A DNA stretch of 64,000 nucleotides from Gammaproteobacteria bacterium (GCA_002711845.1 PASF01000008.1:124001-188000), one strand, 5' to 3'; positions 42,360-54,690 are shown, counted from the first letter of the stretch. Numbers and translations: made by a program. The notes: a model not told the origin generated them from the sequence alone.

Positions 42360-43525
42360 TATTTACCCTCCGCGGCCTTGACGACTTGCTGGGCAGCGTC
42401 GGTCAGACTGGTTGCAGCGATGATGTTCAGCCCACTGTCGGCCAGGGCCTTGGCACCCAGGTCGGCATTGTTACCTTCCAGGCGCACCACAACAGGCACC
42501 TTGACGCCGACTTCTTTAACCGCACCGATAATACCTTCCGCGATCATGTCGCAGCGCACGATACCACCGAAGATATTGACCAGGACCGCCTTGACGTTGT
42601 CATCGGACAGAATGATCTTGAACGCTTCGGTCACACGCTCTTTGGTCGCACCGCCGCCCACGTCCAGGAAGTTGGCAGGCTGACCGCCGTGCAGATTGAC
42701 GATATCCATGGTTCCCATGGCCAGGCCTGCGCCATTGACCATGCAGCCGATGTTGCCATCCAGTGCCACATAGTTCAGTTCGAAACTGGCCGCATGTGCC
42801 TCACGCGGGTCATCCTGTGACGGGTCGTGCATCTCGCGCAATTTGGGCTGACGGTACATGGCATTGCCGTCGATGCCGAGTTTGGCATCCAGGCAGTGCA
42901 GATTGCCGTCTTCCTTGATCACCAGTGGATTGATTTCCAGCAGCGCCAGGTCGTAATCGACAAACAGTTTGGCCAGCCCCATGAAGATCTTGGTGAACTG
43001 TTTGATCTGGTCACCTGTCAGGCCCAGCTGGAACGCCAGGTCGCGACCCTGATAGGGCTGCGCACCAACCAGCGGATCCACCGTCGCCTTGAGAATTTTC
43101 TCGGGCGTATCATGGGCGACTTTTTCGATTTCCACACCGCCTTCAGTGGAGGCCATGAACACGATACGACGTGATGAACGATCCACGACGGCGCCCAGGT
43201 ACAATTCCTGGGCGATGTCGGTGCAGGACTCAACCAGAATCTTGCTGACCGGCTGACCATTGGCATCGGTCTGGTAGGTTACCAGGCGCTTGCCCAGCCA
43301 CTGCGCCGCAAATGCCTTGGCATCTTCACGGCTCTTGATCAACTTGACGCCACCGGCCTTGCCGCGGCCACCTGCGTGAACCTGGGCCTTGACCACCCAC
43401 ATGTCACCGCCAATTTTGTCACAGGCTTCTGCTGCGGCCTCTGGCGTATCAACAGCAAAACCTTTGGAAACGGGCAATCCGTATTCAGCGAAAAGCTGCT
43501 TGCCCTGATATTCATGTAGATTCAT
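42359..43525 (-). CDS. sucC: Succinyl-CoA synthetase beta subunit
   Basis: 388-residue ATP-grasp subunit of the TCA enzyme. It has [19 protein letters not shown] at the start, [17 protein letters not shown] (nucleotide grasp), [18 protein letters not shown] and [18 protein letters not shown]. The length equals that of E. coli SucC. It lies 32 bases after lpd. Confidence 0.97.
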   Translation of the reverse strand: MNLHEYQGKQLFAEYGLPVSKGFAVDTPEAAAEACDKIGGDMWVVKAQVHAGGRGKAGGVKLIKSREDAKAFAAQWLGKRLVTYQTDANGQPVSKILVESCTDIAQELYLGAVVDRSSRRIVFMASTEGGVEIEKVAHDTPEKILKATVDPLVGAQPYQGRDLAFQLGLTGDQIKQFTKIFMGLAKLFVDYDLALLEINPLVIKEDGNLHCLDAKLGIDGNAMYRQPKLREMHDPSQDDPREAHAASFELNYVALDGNIGCMVNGAGLAMGTMDIVNLHGGQPANFLDVGGGATKERVTEAFKIILSDDNVKAVLVNIFGGIVRCDMIAEGIIGAVKEVGVKVPVVVRLEGNNADLGAKALADSGLNIIAATSLTDAAQQVVKAAEGK

Positions 43526-43557
43526 TCTGTAATTCCTCTGTTATAAAAGCGCATGAA

Positions 43558-45033
<1,476 letters not shown>

Positions 45034-45056
45034 TCAGTTACTGACCCGTGAAACAC

Positions 45057-45089
45057 ATGAGCCACAGCGCCGTTCCGGCTGTGGCTCAT
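45057..45089 (-). terminator. Intercistronic hairpin between sucB and lpd
   Basis: ATGAGCCACAGC and GCTGTGGCTCAT make a perfect 12-bp stem with a 9-base loop. It has no T-run. It may set the ratio of E1/E2 to E3 by partial termination or by protecting the upstream mRNA. Confidence 0.5.
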
Positions 45090-45138
45090 GCGAAACGAGA
45101 AGCATGCAGGATCCGCCTCATTGCCCAGGCAACAACGC

Positions 45139-46395
45139 TCAGATCTCCAGCAGGATTCTCGCAGGATCTTCCAACAGATCTTTGATGGTCACCAGGAACT
45201 GTACAGCCTCCTTACCATCAATCATGCGATGATCATATGACAGTGCAAGGTACATCATGGGCAATATTTCCACCTTGCCGTTTACCGCCATCGGGCGCTC
45301 CTGAATCTTGTGCATACCCAGAATCGCGGTTTGCGGCGGGTTGAGGATGGGTGTCGACAGCAGTGAACCGAAGACGCCGCCATTGGAGATGGTGAAAGTG
45401 CCGCCGGTCATCTCGTCCATGGACAGTTTGCCATCCTGCGCTTTCAGACCATACTCGCGGATCTTGGCCTCGACCTGTGCCAGGCTCATGTGGTCAGCGT
45501 TGCGCAGCACCGGCACCACCAGACCCCGGGGCGACGACACGGCGACGCCGATATCCTGGTAGCCGTGGTAAACAATGTCACTGCCGTCGATGGACGCGTT
45601 CACCGCGGGGTAACGTTTCAGCGCTTCCACACAGGCACGGACGAAGAACGACATGAAGCCCAGACGCACACCATCATGCGTCTTTTCGAACTGGTCCTTG
45701 TAGCGCGAGCGCAGCGACATCACCGGCTCCATGTTGACTTCATTAAAGGTCGTCAGCATGGCCGTGCTCTGCGAAGCCTGCAGCAGGCGTTCAGCCACTT
45801 TGGCACGCAGGCGGCTCATCGGCACACGTTCTTCAACGCGACCGGAAGACATGTCGGCCACCGGGTGCTCGCGCTGGCCCGAGGCGCCAGAAGCGGATTT
45901 TGAACCGCTGTCGATGGCGTTCATCACATCTTCTTTGGTCACCCGGCCGTCTTTGCCGGTACCGGTGACCTGCTCAGCCTTGATGCCGTGTTCTTCAGCG
46001 AGCTTTTTCGCCGCCGGACTCAATAACGGGGCATCGTCGGACTGATCACCCGACTTGCCGTCCTGCTTGTCTGCCTGACTGTCGGCTTTGTCTGATTTGC
46101 TGTCATCCTTGTCTGCCTTGCCAGAAGACCCAGATTTGCTGTCGCCGGCACCCGCCGCGCCTTCCTTGACCAGTGCGATCAGCTCATTGCTGACAATGGT
46201 GTCACCGGAGTCCTTGACGATTTTCTCCAGAACACCGTCTGCAGGCGATACCACTTCAATGACAACCTTGTCGGTTTCGATATCAACAAGGAGTTCATCG
46301 CGCTTGACTGCATCGCCTGCCTTTTTGTGCCAGCTTGCGATAGTGCCATCGGGCACCGATTCCGGCAGTGTTGGTGCTTTGATCTCAATAGACAT
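45139..46395 (-). CDS. sucB: Dihydrolipoyl succinyltransferase (E2 of 2-oxoglutarate dehydrogenase)
   Basis: 418-residue core enzyme. A single lipoyl domain (1-78) carries the lipoyl lysine K43 in [11 protein letters not shown] linker rich in Lys, Asp, Ser and Gly (about 80-122) replaces the usual Ala/Pro-rich one. The E1/E3-binding domain is at about 123-162 ([30 protein letters not shown]), and the catalytic domain ends with [19 protein letters not shown] containing the active histidine. It is 104 bases downstream of sucA. Confidence 0.96.
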   Translation of the reverse strand: MSIEIKAPTLPESVPDGTIASWHKKAGDAVKRDELLVDIETDKVVIEVVSPADGVLEKIVKDSGDTIVSNELIALVKEGAAGAGDSKSGSSGKADKDDSKSDKADSQADKQDGKSGDQSDDAPLLSPAAKKLAEEHGIKAEQVTGTGKDGRVTKEDVMNAIDSGSKSASGASGQREHPVADMSSGRVEERVPMSRLRAKVAERLLQASQSTAMLTTFNEVNMEPVMSLRSRYKDQFEKTHDGVRLGFMSFFVRACVEALKRYPAVNASIDGSDIVYHGYQDIGVAVSSPRGLVVPVLRNADHMSLAQVEAKIREYGLKAQDGKLSMDEMTGGTFTISNGGVFGSLLSTPILNPPQTAILGMHKIQERPMAVNGKVEILPMMYLALSYDHRMIDGKEAVQFLVTIKDLLEDPARILLEI

Positions 46396-46499
46396 GTCTG
46401 TTCCTTACACTCATGTGTGTCTGATTGTTATTCATCAAACCCTAATTTTCAGAATTAAATTCGCATTCAAACCGACTTATTATTTAAAACAACTGACAT

Positions 46500-49343
46500 T
46501 CAAGCATTATCGCCCAGCGCCTGCTCAAGAAACGCCTTCAACTGTTTCAAATGCAATGCCGGGTAACCCGCCGCCGGTGATGCCGATGCTTCACGGCCGG
46601 CATAACGCAGATTGACCGCTAAATCCAGGCCTTGCAGCACGTTGCGCATGTGGTGCTGACTGGAATACCAGGCGCCCTGATTCATCGGCTCTTCCTGACA
46701 CCAGACGACGTCCGAGACGTTGGGGTACTGTTTCATTGCGGCACTCAGATCCGCTTCGGGGAACGGATACAGCTGTTCCAGGCGGACAATGGCAATGTTG
46801 TCAATGTCGCGGCTACGACGTTCGGCACGCAAATCGTAGTACACTTTGCCTGAACACAGAATGACCCGGGTAACGTTGTCTTTGGCAATATTGTCATCGG
46901 TCTCGTCAATAACCACCTGGAATGAACCTTCGGCCAGTTCCTCCAGTGTTGCTGTCGTTTCCTTGTGACGTAGCAGGCTTTTCGGAGACATGACAATCAG
47001 CGGTTTGCGCAACGGACAGAGGACCTGTTTGCGCAGCATATGGAACACCTGGGCCGATGTGGTCGGCAGACAAACCTGGATATTATGTTCCGCACACATC
47101 TGCAGGAAGCGCTCCAGACGCGCGGACGAATGCTCCGGGCCCTGTCCTTCGTAGCCGTGTGGCAGCAACATTGTCAAACCACACAGCCGCTGCCACTTGT
47201 GCTCGCCACTGGTGATAAACTGGTCTATCACCACTTGCGCCGAGTTGGCAAAATCGCCGAACTGGGCTTCCCAGATCACCAGTGCATTGGGCGCTGTGGT
47301 TGCGTAGCCGTACTCAAACGCCAGCACTGCTTCTTCCGATAACAGCGAGTCGTAGATACAGAACATTTTCGGATCGGCAACCAGCGTTCGCAAGGGGATA
47401 TACTCCTCCTCGGTGCTCTGATCGCGCAGCACCGCATGTCGATGCGAGAAGGTACCACGCCCGACATCCTGACCTGTGATGCGGATTCGGTTGCCACTGG
47501 TCAGTACGCTGGCATACGCCAGGGTTTCGGCAAACCCCCAGTCCACCGGCAGCTCACCTTCCGCCATTTTTTGACGGTCATCGGCAATTTTCTGTACCTG
47601 ACGGTGCAGGGTCAGGCTTTTGGGCAGCGACGTCACTTTTTTTGCCAGCGCCTGCAACGACTCCAGTTTGATAGAGGTGTTGTAATGCGGGCTCCACGTA
47701 TGACCCAGGTACGGATTCCAATCAACAAACATTTCAACGTTGGGTTCTTTGATCAGACTTTTCACGACATGCGAGCCGGTATCCAGTGCGCTGCGGTAGG
47801 ACGAGTTCATTTCATCCACTTCTTCGCTACTGACAACACCTTCATTTATCATGCGCTCAGCATACAGTGCACGCGTGGTGGGATGCTGGCGAATGGTCTG
47901 GTACATGGTTGGCTGAGTCGAGGCAGGCTCATCTGTTTCGTTGTGACCGCGGCGCCGGTAACAAACCAGGTCAATCACCACGTCTTTCTTGAATTCGTAA
48001 CGGAAATCCAGCGCCAATTGCGTGACAAACAATACCGCTTCCGGATCATCGGCATTGACATGGAAAATAGGAGCCTGCACCATTTTTGCCACATCAGTAC
48101 AATATTCCGTCGAACGGGCATCATCCTGACGGCTGGTGGTGAAGCCAACCTGGTTATTGATAATGATGTGAACGGTGCCACCGGTTGCATAGGCACGGGT
48201 CTTGGACATCTGGAACGTTTCCATGACCACACCCTGCCCTGCAAACGCGGCATCGCCGTGAATGCTGATTGGCACCACCGCATGCCCCAGATTGTCTTTA
48301 CGACGATCCTGACGCGCACGGACCGAGCCCTCAACCACGGGCGATACAATTTCCAGATGCGACGGATTGAACGCCATGGCCAGGTGCACTTCGCCGCCCG
48401 GGGTCATGATATTGGAGGAGAAACCCTGGTGATATTTTACGTCGCCAGAGCTTTTGTATTCAGTACGGCCTTCAAATTCGCTGAACAGATCTGCCGGATT
48501 CTTGCCCAGAATATTGACCAGCATGTTTAATCGACCGCGATGCGCCATGCCCATCACGACCTCTTTTACGCCATAACTACCGGCGCGCTGAATCAGTTCA
48601 TCCACCAGCGGTATCAGACTCTCACCACCCTCAAGGCCAAACCGTTTGGTACCCGGATATTTGGAGTCCAGGTGCTTCTCAAGACCTTCAGCAGCAGCCA
48701 GCCGCTCCAGCAAATGGCGCTTCACTTCAGGTTCGAATCCGGGATTGCCATGCTTGGGCTCAATCCGCTTCTGTATCCACTGCTTCTCGGCCAGATCCAC
48801 AATGTGCATGAATTCGTAACCGATCGATCCGCAATAGATTTTTTCCAGCACGTCGACGATTTCGCGCAATGCCGCGGTATCGCGATTGATGTGCAGCGAG
48901 CCGGTCTGGAAAACCGTTGAGTTGTCAGCGGGCGACAGGTTGTGGAAACCCAGCTCCAGATCAGGCACCCGCTCACGATGCATCAGGGACAAGGGATCCA
49001 GTGTCGCTTTCTGATGACCACGAACACGGTACGAGCTGATCAGGTGGAGAACCTGAACCTGCTTGTTTTCATGCTCGGAATTGACGACAACGTCATTGCT
49101 GAGCACCGGCATGAACCGGCTGGTCTTGCCAATGCGACGGAAGTACTCCTGTATCTCCTTGTGAGAGACATCGCCCTGATTCTGCTCGGCAATCTTCGGC
49201 AGCTCGTCAAAGTAGCGGCGCCACTCGTCGGATACCTGCTCAGGGTCGTTCAGATACTGATCGTACAACTGTTCGACGTATTCCGCGTTGCCACCGGACA
49301 GGTGTCCGGTGCTCCACATTAACTCCATGATGCTGTTATGCAT
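46500..49343 (-). CDS. sucA: 2-oxoglutarate dehydrogenase E1
   Basis: 947-residue thiamine-diphosphate enzyme that decarboxylates 2-oxoglutarate and transfers the succinyl group to SucB. The N-terminal SucB-binding tail (STGHLSGGNAEYVEQLYDQY) is present, as are VVMGMAHRGRLNMLVNI, ISIHGDAAFAGQGVVMETF, IINNQVGFTTS and the transketolase-like C-terminal half (ITGQDVGRGTFSHRHAVL, PHGYEGQGPEHSSARLERFL). The start MHNSIMELMWS aligns with E. coli SucA. Confidence 0.97.
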   Translation of the reverse strand: MHNSIMELMWSTGHLSGGNAEYVEQLYDQYLNDPEQVSDEWRRYFDELPKIAEQNQGDVSHKEIQEYFRRIGKTSRFMPVLSNDVVVNSEHENKQVQVLHLISSYRVRGHQKATLDPLSLMHRERVPDLELGFHNLSPADNSTVFQTGSLHINRDTAALREIVDVLEKIYCGSIGYEFMHIVDLAEKQWIQKRIEPKHGNPGFEPEVKRHLLERLAAAEGLEKHLDSKYPGTKRFGLEGGESLIPLVDELIQRAGSYGVKEVVMGMAHRGRLNMLVNILGKNPADLFSEFEGRTEYKSSGDVKYHQGFSSNIMTPGGEVHLAMAFNPSHLEIVSPVVEGSVRARQDRRKDNLGHAVVPISIHGDAAFAGQGVVMETFQMSKTRAYATGGTVHIIINNQVGFTTSRQDDARSTEYCTDVAKMVQAPIFHVNADDPEAVLFVTQLALDFRYEFKKDVVIDLVCYRRRGHNETDEPASTQPTMYQTIRQHPTTRALYAERMINEGVVSSEEVDEMNSSYRSALDTGSHVVKSLIKEPNVEMFVDWNPYLGHTWSPHYNTSIKLESLQALAKKVTSLPKSLTLHRQVQKIADDRQKMAEGELPVDWGFAETLAYASVLTSGNRIRITGQDVGRGTFSHRHAVLRDQSTEEEYIPLRTLVADPKMFCIYDSLLSEEAVLAFEYGYATTAPNALVIWEAQFGDFANSAQVVIDQFITSGEHKWQRLCGLTMLLPHGYEGQGPEHSSARLERFLQMCAEHNIQVCLPTTSAQVFHMLRKQVLCPLRKPLIVMSPKSLLRHKETTATLEELAEGSFQVVIDETDDNIAKDNVTRVILCSGKVYYDLRAERRSRDIDNIAIVRLEQLYPFPEADLSAAMKQYPNVSDVVWCQEEPMNQGAWYSSQHHMRNVLQGLDLAVNLRYAGREASASPAAGYPALHLKQLKAFLEQALGDNA

Positions 49344-49431
49344 TATTATAATTCCCGGTCAACAGAGCCGGATTCGCGATTGCTGCCTTGTGAGCGGCAT
49401 CGGAAACGTCTCTATAAAAAATACTCGTTCC

Positions 49432-50139
49432 TCAGGCGCCACGCTCAAGCAGCATGTGGCGTATATGGCCAATGGCTTTGGTCGGATTCAGGCCTTTGGG
49501 GCACACGGCAACACAGTTCATGATGACCCGGCAACGGAACACACTGAACGGATCCTGCAGGTCTTCAAGTCGCTCTTCGGTGGCCTCATCCCGGCTGTCC
49601 GCCAGGAAACGATAAGCCTGCAACAAGCCGGCGGGGCCGATGAACTTATCCGGGTTCCACCAGAACGACGGACAATTGGTGGTGCAGCATGCGCACAGGA
49701 TGCACTCGTACAGCCCATCAAGCTTGGCCCGGTCTTCGGGCGACTGCAGGCGCTCGATAGCCGGCGCCGGCGTGTCGTTTAGCAGGAACGGCTTCACCTT
49801 CTCAAACTGCTTGTAGAAGATGCTCATGTCCACCACCAGGTCGCGCACCACCGGCAGGCCCGGCAGGGGGCGCAGCACCAGCTTGTTGCCACCCTTGGTG
49901 GCAACCGATACCGGCGTGATGCACGCCAGACCATTGGTACCATTCATGTTCATGCCATCGGAACCACAAACGCCCTCGCGGCAGGATCGGCGATAGGCAA
50001 CGCTCGGATCCTCTTTCTTGATCAGGCTCAGCACATCCAGCACCATCAGGTCACGACCTTCTGGCAACTCGATCTCGTAGTCCTGCATGGACGGTTTGCT
50101 GTCTGTTTCCGGGTTGTAACGATAAACACTGACTAACAC
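49432..50139 (-). CDS. sdhB: Succinate dehydrogenase iron-sulfur subunit
   Basis: 235-residue subunit of complex II carrying three Fe-S clusters. [2Fe-2S] ligands lie in SCREGVCGSDGMNMNG and GLAC; [4Fe-4S] and [3Fe-4S] ligands in CILCACCTTNCP and CRVIMNCVAVCPKGLNP. It passes electrons from SdhA to quinone. The start is GTG 50139; no ATG fits. Gap to sdhA is 19 bases. Confidence 0.97.
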   Translation of the reverse strand: MLVSVYRYNPETDSKPSMQDYEIELPEGRDLMVLDVLSLIKKEDPSVAYRRSCREGVCGSDGMNMNGTNGLACITPVSVATKGGNKLVLRPLPGLPVVRDLVVDMSIFYKQFEKVKPFLLNDTPAPAIERLQSPEDRAKLDGLYECILCACCTTNCPSFWWNPDKFIGPAGLLQAYRFLADSRDEATEERLEDLQDPFSVFRCRVIMNCVAVCPKGLNPTKAIGHIRHMLLERGA

Positions 50140-50158
50140 GTTAGTTCACCTTTATACA

Positions 50159-51931
50159 TTAATAGGTACGAATCATGGGCTCGAATGTATCAACCGTTTT
50201 CGGCGCAAAGTTCACTGAACGCTTGGTCAGCTTGCGCGACGTCGGGTGATAGATTGAATGGCACAACCAATTCTCGTCATCACGTTCCTGGAAGTCTTCG
50301 CGCGCATGGGCGCCACGACTTTCCGTGCGACCTTCCGCTGACAACGCCGTTGCCTCGGCAACCTCAAACAGGTTTTCCAGCTCCAGCGCTTCAATACGCG
50401 CCGTGTTGAAGGCGTTGCTCTTGTCGCCCAGTTTGACGTTGGCGATACGGGGCCGCAGGGCTTCCAGCTTCTTGATGCCGTCGCGCATGAACTCACCGCT
50501 ACGGAATACGCCGAAGTAGTTCTGCATAATTTCCTGCAGCTCTTCGCGCAGGTCGGCAACATTTTCGCCTTCGTTTGAATTATTGAGTCGATTCAGGCGC
50601 GTCATGGCCTTTTCAATATCGGAGTCTGATGCAGCGCGATATTCAACGCCCTGGCTCAGCATGTTCTCAATATGTTTGCCAGCAGCCCGGCCAAAGACCA
50701 CCAGATCAAGCAACGAATTGCCGCCCAGGCGGTTGGCGCCATGAACCGACACACAGGCGGCTTCACCCACCGCGAACAACCCCTGGATCAGCTCATCTTC
50801 GCCGTTTGCATTCTGGGTGATGGCCTGGCCATTTACGTTGGTCGGGATACCGCCCATCATATAGTGACAGGTCGGAATCACCGGGATCGGCTCTTTCACC
50901 GGATCCACGTGGGCAAATGTGCGTGACAGTTCAAGAATGCCAGGCAACTTCTCATTCAGCACCTTCTCGCCCAAATGATCCAGCTTTAACATCACATGGT
51001 CACCTTTGGGACCGCAACCCTTGCCGGCAAGGATTTCCTGAACCATGGCACGGGCCACAACATCACGGCCAGCCAGGTCTTTGGCATTGGGCGCATAACG
51101 CTCCATGAAGCGTTCGCCATCCTTGTTGATCAGATAGCCGCCTTCACCACGGCAACCTTCGGTGACCAGCGATCCCGCGCCGTGTATACCGGTCGGATGG
51201 AACTGCCACATTTCCATGTCCTGCATTGGGTAACCGGCGCGCAGCGCCATGCCGATGCCATCGCCGGTATTGATCAGCGCATTGGTGGTGGACGCATAGA
51301 TGCGACCCGCACCGCCGGTCGCTAACACAGTCGCCTTGGACTCGATGAATACTGTCTCACCGGTCTCGATGCAGATAGCGACAACTCCAACGACCACGTT
51401 GTCCGCATTGCGCACCAGATCAACGGCGAACCACTCATTAAAGAACACCGTCTCGTTCTTTACATTGCCCTGATAAAGGGTATGCAGCAACGCGTGGCCG
51501 GTGCGGTCGGCAGCCGCGCAGGTACGTGCTGCCTGCCCGCCCTTGCCATAATCCTTGGACTGACCACCGAAGGGACGCTGATAAATTCGGCCATTTTCGG
51601 TTCGTGAAAACGGCAGGCCCATGTGCTCAAGCTCAAAGACCGCTTTCGGGCCCTCACTGCACATATATTCGATGGCATCCTGATCACCGATGTAATCAGA
51701 GCCTTTGACGGTGTCGTACATGTGCCAGCGCCAGTCATCGTTAGGGTCAGCACTGGCAATGGCACAGGTAATGCCGCCTTGCGCTGACACAGTATGGGAG
51801 CGGGTCGGAAAAACTTTACTGATAACGGCTGTTTTATAACCGGACTGCGACAGTTGCAGTGAAGCGCGCATGCCCGAGCCGCCGCCACCTACAATCACCG
51901 CATCAAAAGAGATCGTACGAATACCACTCAT
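50159..51931 (-). CDS. sdhA: Succinate dehydrogenase flavoprotein subunit
   Basis: 590-residue subunit that oxidises succinate to fumarate. The FAD-binding [19 protein letters not shown], the FAD-linking histidine in [10 protein letters not shown], the substrate-site [21 protein letters not shown] and the arginine/histidine region ([18 protein letters not shown]) are present. It starts directly after the sdhD stop with no gap. Confidence 0.97.
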   Translation of the reverse strand: MSGIRTISFDAVIVGGGGSGMRASLQLSQSGYKTAVISKVFPTRSHTVSAQGGITCAIASADPNDDWRWHMYDTVKGSDYIGDQDAIEYMCSEGPKAVFELEHMGLPFSRTENGRIYQRPFGGQSKDYGKGGQAARTCAAADRTGHALLHTLYQGNVKNETVFFNEWFAVDLVRNADNVVVGVVAICIETGETVFIESKATVLATGGAGRIYASTTNALINTGDGIGMALRAGYPMQDMEMWQFHPTGIHGAGSLVTEGCRGEGGYLINKDGERFMERYAPNAKDLAGRDVVARAMVQEILAGKGCGPKGDHVMLKLDHLGEKVLNEKLPGILELSRTFAHVDPVKEPIPVIPTCHYMMGGIPTNVNGQAITQNANGEDELIQGLFAVGEAACVSVHGANRLGGNSLLDLVVFGRAAGKHIENMLSQGVEYRAASDSDIEKAMTRLNRLNNSNEGENVADLREELQEIMQNYFGVFRSGEFMRDGIKKLEALRPRIANVKLGDKSNAFNTARIEALELENLFEVAEATALSAEGRTESRGAHAREDFQERDDENWLCHSIYHPTSRKLTKRSVNFAPKTVDTFEPMIRTY

Positions 51932-52300
51932 TTACAGTCCCCACAGAATCTGAACACCCCAGACGAGGTAGATGAATATCAACAACACACACGCTGCCTG
52001 AAACACAAACCGGATGACGGTGCCTTTGCTGCCAATCATGTAGTTGTTCAGGTAATCGGTCGCGACGGTCCACATGCCGATCCAGGCGTGCGCGCACAGC
52101 GCCAGCAGTGCCGCCAGGCTGGCAATGCGCATCCAGGTGCTACTGAACAGCGCCTGCCACTCGGCGTAACCCAGATCCGGGGTCAGCACCATGAAGCCGA
52201 GCAGGCCGACGAAATAAACACCCAGGATGACAGCGCTGACGCGCTGAACAACCCAGTCCGACAGGCCGTTACGGCCAAAACTCATGACATTCCTCACCAT
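51932..52300 (-). CDS. sdhD: Succinate dehydrogenase membrane anchor subunit D
   Basis: 122-residue membrane protein with three helices (about 20-40, 58-78, 96-118). LCAHAWIGMWTVATDYL holds the quinone/haem-side histidine and aspartate-tyrosine of the family. ATG 52300 gives a 12-residue leader before GRNG just as in E. coli SdhD; ATG 52285 has a better ribosome site (GAGGA) and cannot be excluded. It overlaps sdhC by 7 bases. Confidence 0.92.
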   Translation of the reverse strand: MVRNVMSFGRNGLSDWVVQRVSAVILGVYFVGLLGFMVLTPDLGYAEWQALFSSTWMRIASLAALLALCAHAWIGMWTVATDYLNNYMIGSKGTVIRFVFQAACVLLIFIYLVWGVQILWGL

Positions 52301-52668
52301 ATCCAGACTCCTGCGGCGATGATTGTGATAACGGACACGACAACAACAATCCGGGCAGCGTTGATGCCGCCCTGCAGGGTCTCGCCAATGCCGGTATCCA
52401 TGATCAGGTGTTTAACGCCGGCGATCAGGTGATACAGCAGGCCTGCCAGCACACCCCACACCACGAATTTGACCAGCGGTGACGTCAGCCACTGCTGAAC
52501 GTTGGCGAAGCCCTGTTCGGAGCGCAGCGACTCTGCCAGCAGATAGAGGAGAATGGCGATTCCCACGAAGATGATTACGCCGGAAATTCGATGCAGGATC
52601 GACGTGATTGCCGGTAGCGGAAAATGAATGGTCTGAAGTTCGAGATTTTTGGGTCTGTTATCTTTCAC
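52294..52668 (-). CDS. sdhC: Succinate dehydrogenase cytochrome b556 subunit C
   Basis: 124-residue membrane subunit with three helices. The signature SILHRISGVI and the haem-ligand histidine in GLLYHLIAGVKHLIMD are present. The start is GTG 52668 with a weak ribosome site. It is the first gene of the sdhCDAB-sucAB-lpd-sucCD operon. Confidence 0.94.
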   Translation of the reverse strand: MKDNRPKNLELQTIHFPLPAITSILHRISGVIIFVGIAILLYLLAESLRSEQGFANVQQWLTSPLVKFVVWGVLAGLLYHLIAGVKHLIMDTGIGETLQGGINAARIVVVVSVITIIAAGVWIW

Positions 52669-53137
52669 TGGTAGCCACTTAGTGAGGCGTCGATGAAGAC
52701 GCGGTTAGCGATAAGACCAGCCACAACGCGCTGATCAACCTCCGGAGAGTCTGAACCGAACCAGTGTCCTGATCAGTGCAATCAGCCAGGACAATTTCCT
52801 GTGTTCATTCAGGCGCTTCGTCAACTGCACCGGTGTGTAACGGGACCGGGAGTTCGGCCGCTGAGTATAGACTCATAGGGATGGGAATACAATAAAACAC
52901 AGGGCAAAGGCACGGGTTTGCAGCATAAACTGACAATGTTTTGTCAACCCACATAATTTATGTGCATTCGGGAGTGACCCGGGGCCGGATTATGGTAAAG
53001 TACCGGTTTTACCGCTGGCCCTGCCTCCCCCAGCACGACATAAATTGAGGGATAACATACCGAGAGCAGACTGCTTGTCGTTTCTCACCGGGAACGCAAT
53101 TGCTGGCAGCTGGAAGTTTATCAGTCAGGAGTACACT
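52669..53137. promoter_or_regulatory. Divergent promoter region between sdhC and gltA
   Basis: No gene is seen in these 469 bases. Two adjacent palindromes stand near the middle: TGACAA-N4-TTGTCA (52931-52946) and CACATAA-T-TTATGTG (52950-52964). On the plus strand CTGACA, 16 bases and CATAAT (52930-52957) could be a promoter for gltA; on the minus strand TTGACA (52947-52942) could be the -35 for sdh, although no good -10 follows. A regulator bound to the palindromes could therefore act on both directions. Confidence 0.5.
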
Positions 53138-54418
53138 ATGAGTGAACAAAAAAAAGCCCGCTTGAGCCTGGCCGGCAGCCAGGAAGTGATTGAACTTCCC
53201 GTCCTGGAAGGCTCTATCGGACCAGACGTCATTGACGTCCGCAGCCTGGTCTCCAAAGGTGTCTTCACCTACGACCCCGGCTTCATGTCAACCGCCTCCA
53301 CCGAATCCGCCATCACCTATATCGATGGTGACGCCGGTGTGCTGCTGCACCGCGGCTATCCGATTGATCAGCTTGCCGATCACTCCGATTATCTGGAAAC
53401 CTGTTATCTGCTGCTCAACGGTGAACTGCCTGACGACGACGCCAAGGCCGCCTTTGTACAGGAGGTGACTCACCACACCATGGTGGACTCGCAGACCTCG
53501 CAACTGCTCAACGGCTTCCAGCGTGACGCCCATCCGATGGCGGTGATGATCGCCCTGTGCGGGTCTCTGGCCGCCAAGTATCATGAGGGGCTGGACATTG
53601 ATGATGCCGAGCAGCGCAATCTGGCAGCCATCCGCCTGATTGCCAAGATGCCCACACTGGCCGCGATGACCTACAAACACGCTATCGGCCAGCCTGCCAT
53701 GTCCCCGCTCAACTCTCTCAGCTATTCGGAAAACTTCCTTCACATGATGTTCGGCGTACCGGCCGACACGCCCAACGTCAGCCCGGTGCTGGCCAAGGCC
53801 ATGGATGTTATTTTCCTGCTGCACGCTGACCACGAACAGAACGCCTCAACCTCGACGGTGCGCCTGGCAGGCTCGACCGGGGCCAACCCCTATGCCTGCA
53901 TCGCGTCAGGCATTGCGGCACTGTGGGGGCCGGCACACGGCGGCGCCAACGAGGCAGTTCTCAATATGCTCAATGAGATTGGTGACGAGTCCCGCATCGA
54001 GGAATTTATTGCCAGAGCCAAAGACAAAGACGACCCGTTCCGCCTGATGGGCTTTGGTCACCGCGTGTACAAAAATTTCGACCCGCGCTCCAAGGTCATG
54101 CGCAAGATCTGTGATGAAGTGCTGGCGGACCTGGGTGTTGAAAACGATCCCCTGTTCAAGATCGCCCGTCGTCTGGAAAAAATCGCGCTGGAAGACAAAT
54201 ACTTCATCGACCGCAAACTGTATCCCAATGTCGACTTCTATTCCGGCATCATCCTCAAGGCGATTGGCATTCCGACCAGCATGTTCACCGTCATCTTTGC
54301 CCTGGGCCGGACGCCAGGCTGGATCGCACACTGGAACGAGATGCTCAGTGGTCCTTACAAGATCGGTCGACCGCGCCAGTTGTACAAGGGTGCTGCCAAA
54401 CGCGACTATCCGGCTTAA
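53138..54418 (+). CDS. gltA: Citrate synthase (type II)
   Basis: 426-residue enzyme that condenses oxaloacetate and acetyl-CoA. The catalytic histidines and aspartate lie in [19 protein letters not shown] and [12 protein letters not shown], with the N-terminal beta domain ([18 protein letters not shown]) typical of NADH-sensitive hexameric enzymes. AGGAG stands 6 bases before ATG 53138, which fixes the start; the frame is open to 53045 without sense. Confidence 0.97.
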   Translation: MSEQKKARLSLAGSQEVIELPVLEGSIGPDVIDVRSLVSKGVFTYDPGFMSTASTESAITYIDGDAGVLLHRGYPIDQLADHSDYLETCYLLLNGELPDDDAKAAFVQEVTHHTMVDSQTSQLLNGFQRDAHPMAVMIALCGSLAAKYHEGLDIDDAEQRNLAAIRLIAKMPTLAAMTYKHAIGQPAMSPLNSLSYSENFLHMMFGVPADTPNVSPVLAKAMDVIFLLHADHEQNASTSTVRLAGSTGANPYACIASGIAALWGPAHGGANEAVLNMLNEIGDESRIEEFIARAKDKDDPFRLMGFGHRVYKNFDPRSKVMRKICDEVLADLGVENDPLFKIARRLEKIALEDKYFIDRKLYPNVDFYSGIILKAIGIPTSMFTVIFALGRTPGWIAHWNEMLSGPYKIGRPRQLYKGAAKRDYPA

Positions 54419-54427
54419 CAACCTCGA

Positions 54428-54453
54428 GGGGACGGAGCCAGGTCTCCGTCCCC
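54428..54453 (+). terminator. First hairpin after gltA
   Basis: GGGGACGGAG-CCAGGT-CTCCGTCCCC is a perfect 10-bp stem starting 10 bases after the gltA stop. It has no T-run and may stabilise the 3' end before the true terminator. Confidence 0.5.
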
Positions 54454-54490
54454 GATCCTTCGCTCGACACCAAACCAGATCGAAGCCAAC

Positions 54491-54526
54491 AAAAAAGGGG
54501 TCAAGCTTTTGCTTGACCCCTTTTTT
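54491..54526. terminator. Rho-independent terminator, bidirectional
   Basis: AAAAAAGGGGTCAAGC-TTTT-GCTTGACCCCTTTTTT is a perfect 16-bp stem with T-runs on both strands. It can end gltA from the left and tRNA-Ala from the right. Confidence 0.92.
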
Positions 54527-54552
54527 GTTGTGCCTGGATTTGCACAAATGTT

Positions 54553-54628
54553 TGGTGGAGCTAATCGGGATCGAACCGATGACCTCAACGCTGCCAGCGT
54601 TGCGCTCTCCCAGCTGAGCTATAGCCCC
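54553..54628 (-). tRNA. tRNA-Ala (anticodon GGC)
   Basis: The minus strand folds into a 76-base cloverleaf: acceptor GGGGCTA / TAGCTCC, D arm with AGCTCAGCTGGGAGAGC, anticodon stem CAACG / CGTTG with loop CTGGCAG (anticodon GGC), T arm with GGTTCGATCC and an encoded CCA end. It reads GCC and GCU codons. Confidence 0.97.
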
Positions 54629-54657
54629 CAAAACCCTGCTTACTGCAGAGATCGCGC

Positions 54658-54686
54658 ATTTTAGGCATCGACCTTCTTGCTGTCAA
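54658..54686 (-). promoter_or_regulatory. Consensus sigma70 promoter for tRNA-Ala
   Basis: On the minus strand TTGACA (54686-54681), a 17-base spacer and TAAAAT (54663-54658) are followed by GCGCG, a GC-rich discriminator as seen in stringently controlled stable RNA genes. It begins directly after the gltX stop. Confidence 0.85.
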
Positions 54687-54690
54687 TGCC

